7,447 nt of DNA. Source: Candidatus Rhabdochlamydia sp. GTDB lineage: Bacteria > Chlamydiota > Chlamydiia > Chlamydiales > Rhabdochlamydiaceae. Location of the stretch: contig JASHWX010000086.1 in NCBI GenBank assembly GCA_030043815.1, positions 1 to 7,447 on the forward strand. Reading direction: 5' to 3'. The number at the start of each line of letters is the position of its first letter. The stretch's first letter is position 1. Under the pieces are notes generated by a model. It ran no database searches. It was not told the origin of the DNA and worked only from the letters and a program-made list of their open reading frames with translations. A program made the position numbers and the translations under genes. This document shows positions 5,886 through 7,447 of the stretch, piece after piece.

Positions 5886-7010
5886 TTATGTCAGTTGGCA
5901 GCAGCAGCAACTGGGTATGGGGTTGCTGACGATGAAATAAGAAGTGTCTGGATAGTTAGTTTGATAAGGATAAGGACGATCTTCGATTAATTCTACCTGG
6001 GCAAATGTTTTTTCAAGGTGAGTTTTTAATTGCTGACGGGCAAATTCTTGCTCCTCATCTTCATTTTTAATGCCCGCTTTTTTAGCTAACGATCCCCTAA
6101 ATGCGATTTCTAATTCTTGTTTTTTTTCTTCTTCAGGCCATTCATCAACTTCTTTCAATATGCTATTTCCTTCTTCTTCCATGAATGCATTCCAATCCAG
6201 TTGTTGTTGTTCATCGGACGTCTCTGTACGATACTTTTTCAAATGCTCTATACTTCTATCGAAAGCTTCGTTTAACGAATTATTAGGGGAAGTGACCATA
6301 TAGCGTTTTGTGCAAAAAATGCGATTAGGAATATCTGCTAAAAAACCGATGCCCGTGCTGGACTCGAACAGCATGCGGGTCTTGGGAGTGCGGAACATGA
6401 CTGTAAATCGATTGGCAAAATCATTACCTAAGAATTTCATCACCGAAAAATCGACGACAATTAAATCGAATCTCTTTTTGAGCTTGCGGACCAATGTCTG
6501 TTGATTAAAGTCAAAATGCAGATGGACCCGATCTGCAGAGATCGCAGGCCCCTCGTCGCTTTGATCTAATGAGACCCAGATTTCATTAGCTTGAGCTTCG
6601 CCCCTATCCGATGGAAGCGGTTCTTTAGGTGTGCGCCCCACAAATAGACACAGTTTTTTTCCTTGCGCAAGATAAGCATCGATTTTCGCAATCGATTGTT
6701 CCAGAGTTTGTTTATACCCAAACAACCTGAAAAATTGGTTTTTGGCTGCGTCGTCAGCCGCTGAATTTGAGACCCGCCTGCATCGCTCAACTTGTTCAAG
6801 TTGAGCCTGCTCCTCATACAAAAGAGCAATACTTTGCTCTTTTGTAGTATCCGCAGCAGCGCCGGCTTCGCCTGGCTCAAATTCAGGGCGACGTCCTTGA
6901 CAAATTCCCAATTTTTCAAGTTGTTTGGGTATAGGTTCAACCCTTTCTATTTGGGTGATGATGGGTTCGAGTTCGATGCTCGTCCTTTTAGATGTTATGT
7001 CTGTCGTCAT
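5886..7010 (-). CDS. Unrecognised 374-residue protein, degenerate methyltransferase-like core, C-terminal CaaX-like motif
   Basis: I cannot name this protein. Residues 1-115 are polar and helical with glutamine/glutamate-rich stretches. From about 119 there are alternating hydrophobic strands: KLCLFVG (119-125), EIWVSLD (143-149, acidic end), VHLHFDF (162-168), FDLIVVDFSV (181-190), TRMLFES (211-217) and SYFIVSN (357-363). The order resembles a class I SAM-dependent methyltransferase, with D149 where the ribose-binding acid would be, but the glycine-rich motif I is not normal (VGRTPKEP). Residues 262-340 form a charged, glutamate-rich helical insert. The last seven residues are CCCCQLT, so the final four (CQLT) fit a eukaryotic CaaX box, with three extra cysteines before it. 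No signal peptide or membrane segment is seen. GAGGA (7020-7024) sits nine bases before ATG 7010. It lies between genes that are neighbours in Chlamydia, suggesting insertion. Confidence 0.85.
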   Translation of the reverse strand: MTTDITSKRTSIELEPIITQIERVEPIPKQLEKLGICQGRRPEFEPGEAGAAADTTKEQSIALLYEEQAQLEQVERCRRVSNSAADDAAKNQFFRLFGYKQTLEQSIAKIDAYLAQGKKLCLFVGRTPKEPLPSDRGEAQANEIWVSLDQSDEGPAISADRVHLHFDFNQQTLVRKLKKRFDLIVVDFSVMKFLGNDFANRFTVMFRTPKTRMLFESSTGIGFLADIPNRIFCTKRYMVTSPNNSLNEAFDRSIEHLKKYRTETSDEQQQLDWNAFMEEEGNSILKEVDEWPEEEKKQELEIAFRGSLAKKAGIKNEDEEQEFARQQLKTHLEKTFAQVELIEDRPYPYQTNYPDTSYFIVSNPIPSCCCCQLT

Positions 7011-7019
7011 TTCTTAATA

Positions 7020-7024
7020 TCCTC
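7020..7024 (-). promoter_or_regulatory. Ribosome binding site of the 374-residue gene
   Basis: On the minus strand, GAGGA lies nine bases before ATG 7010, in GTGAGGATATTAAGAAATG. The good match and spacing support this start. Confidence 0.65.
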
Positions 7025-7040
7025 ACATTAATAAAATGTA

Positions 7041-7069
7041 ATTATAATATTAAAGTAGAATAAATTCAA
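7041..7069 (-). promoter_or_regulatory. Strong sigma-70-type promoter for the 374-residue gene
   Basis: On the minus strand, TTGAAT (7064-7069) and a perfect TATAAT (7041-7046) are separated by exactly 17 bases. The spacer is AT-rich, as is common in chlamydial sigma-66 promoters. The predicted start is near 7034, leaving a short leader of about 25 bases that contains the Shine-Dalgarno site. The gene can therefore be transcribed independently of dnaB. The 85-base gap to dnaB shows no terminator hairpin. Confidence 0.65.
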
Positions 7070-7095
7070 TATATAAACTTTCTTTTATTAATGGG

Positions 7096-7447
7096 TTATG
7101 GCGAGAAAGCCGCAAACGCCTCATCGTTGTCCGAGGGCGAGCTATGAATTGGAGAGTAATTGGCAAATTGGGCGAGCTCTTTGCGATAGGTCAAATTGAC
7201 GCTGCCGACCGCGCCATGCCGATTTTTAGCCACGATCAACTCGGCAAGACCAGGTTTGTCATACGGATCATAATATTCGCGGCGAAGCAAAAACATAACG
7301 ATATCCGAATCTTGTTCGATACTGCCGCTCTCACGAAGATCGCTCATCATGGGACGATGGCCTTGCCGCTCTTCGACTTTTCGGGAAAGCTGGGATAGGC
7401 AGATGATAGGAAGGTTGAGCTCGCGGGCGAGGGTTTTCATCATGCGC
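7096..7447 (-). CDS. dnaB: Replicative DNA helicase DnaB, C-terminal end (partial)
   Basis: The gene enters from the right edge of the window, so only about the last 117 codons are present. It encodes the end of the RecA-like motor of the hexameric helicase that unwinds DNA at the replication fork and interacts with primase. Signatures seen are LARELNLPIICLSQLSRKVE, the strand and glutamine-containing motif (H3), and DLRESGSIEQDSDIVMFLLR, the highly conserved H4 segment. These are followed by the family's AELIVAKNRHGAVGSVNLTY segment, whose KNRHG includes the arginine-finger region. The C-terminus (FANYSPIHSS then an acidic tail) is of normal extent, and TAA lies at 7096-7098. No intein or frameshift is seen in this part. 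It precedes mnmG as in Chlamydia, though here two extra genes lie between. Confidence 0.97.
   Translation of the reverse strand, partial: RMMKTLARELNLPIICLSQLSRKVEERQGHRPMMSDLRESGSIEQDSDIVMFLLRREYYDPYDKPGLAELIVAKNRHGAVGSVNLTYRKELAQFANYSPIHSSPSDNDEAFAAFSP

Noticed and set aside
6566..6940. Minus-strand 124-codon ORF in another frame within the 374-residue gene
   Set aside because: It is contained in the longer gene, which has the promoter and ribosome binding site; nothing suggests a frameshift.
1..7447. CRISPR arrays, tRNA or rRNA genes, transposase genes
   Set aside because: None was seen on either strand by reading; the two palindromes lack spacer-repeat structure and carry no transposase.

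Overview
The window most likely comes from a member of the phylum Chlamydiae, probably an environmental (amoeba-associated) lineage rather than the genus Chlamydia. The main reason is gene order. On the minus strand the window holds the 3' end of dnaB, then mnmG (gidA), then a short lplA, which is the order known from Chlamydia trachomatis (CT497-CT498-CT499). The extra genes and palindromic repeats between and beside these genes suggest a larger, more relaxed chlamydia-like genome. This assignment is inference from synteny and protein character; no search was run.

Layout, left to right. Positions 20-207 form a large nested palindrome. A plus-strand gene (270-3035) encodes a 921-residue protein that I do not recognise. 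It runs tail-to-tail into lplA and overlaps it by 38 bases. On the minus strand, lplA (2998-3645) and mnmG (3642-5468) overlap by four bases (ATGA). Upstream of mnmG is a 28-codon gene (5534-5620) for an extremely basic peptide that looks like the AURKAIP1/COX24 (bS22/mS38) small-subunit ribosomal protein family; it is easily missed by gene callers. Next come an AT-rich leader with repeated AAAAAGTAA motifs and an 85-base near-perfect palindrome (5795-5879). This abuts the stop codon of a 374-residue minus-strand gene (5886-7010), which has a good promoter of its own. The window ends inside the C-terminal part of dnaB (7096-7447).

How the genes fit together. The conserved backbone is housekeeping: replicative helicase (DnaB), a probable ribosomal peptide, tRNA wobble-uridine modification (MnmG) and lipoate attachment (LplA). 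The basic peptide, mnmG and lplA plausibly form one translation-centred transcript. The 374-residue gene appears to have been inserted into this backbone. It has Rossmann/methyltransferase-like strand motifs without a normal glycine-rich loop, and it ends in CCCCQLT, which reads as a eukaryotic-type CaaX prenylation box with extra upstream cysteines. In an obligate intracellular bacterium that makes it a candidate host-directed protein. The 921-residue orphan next to a palindromic element is the second accessory piece.
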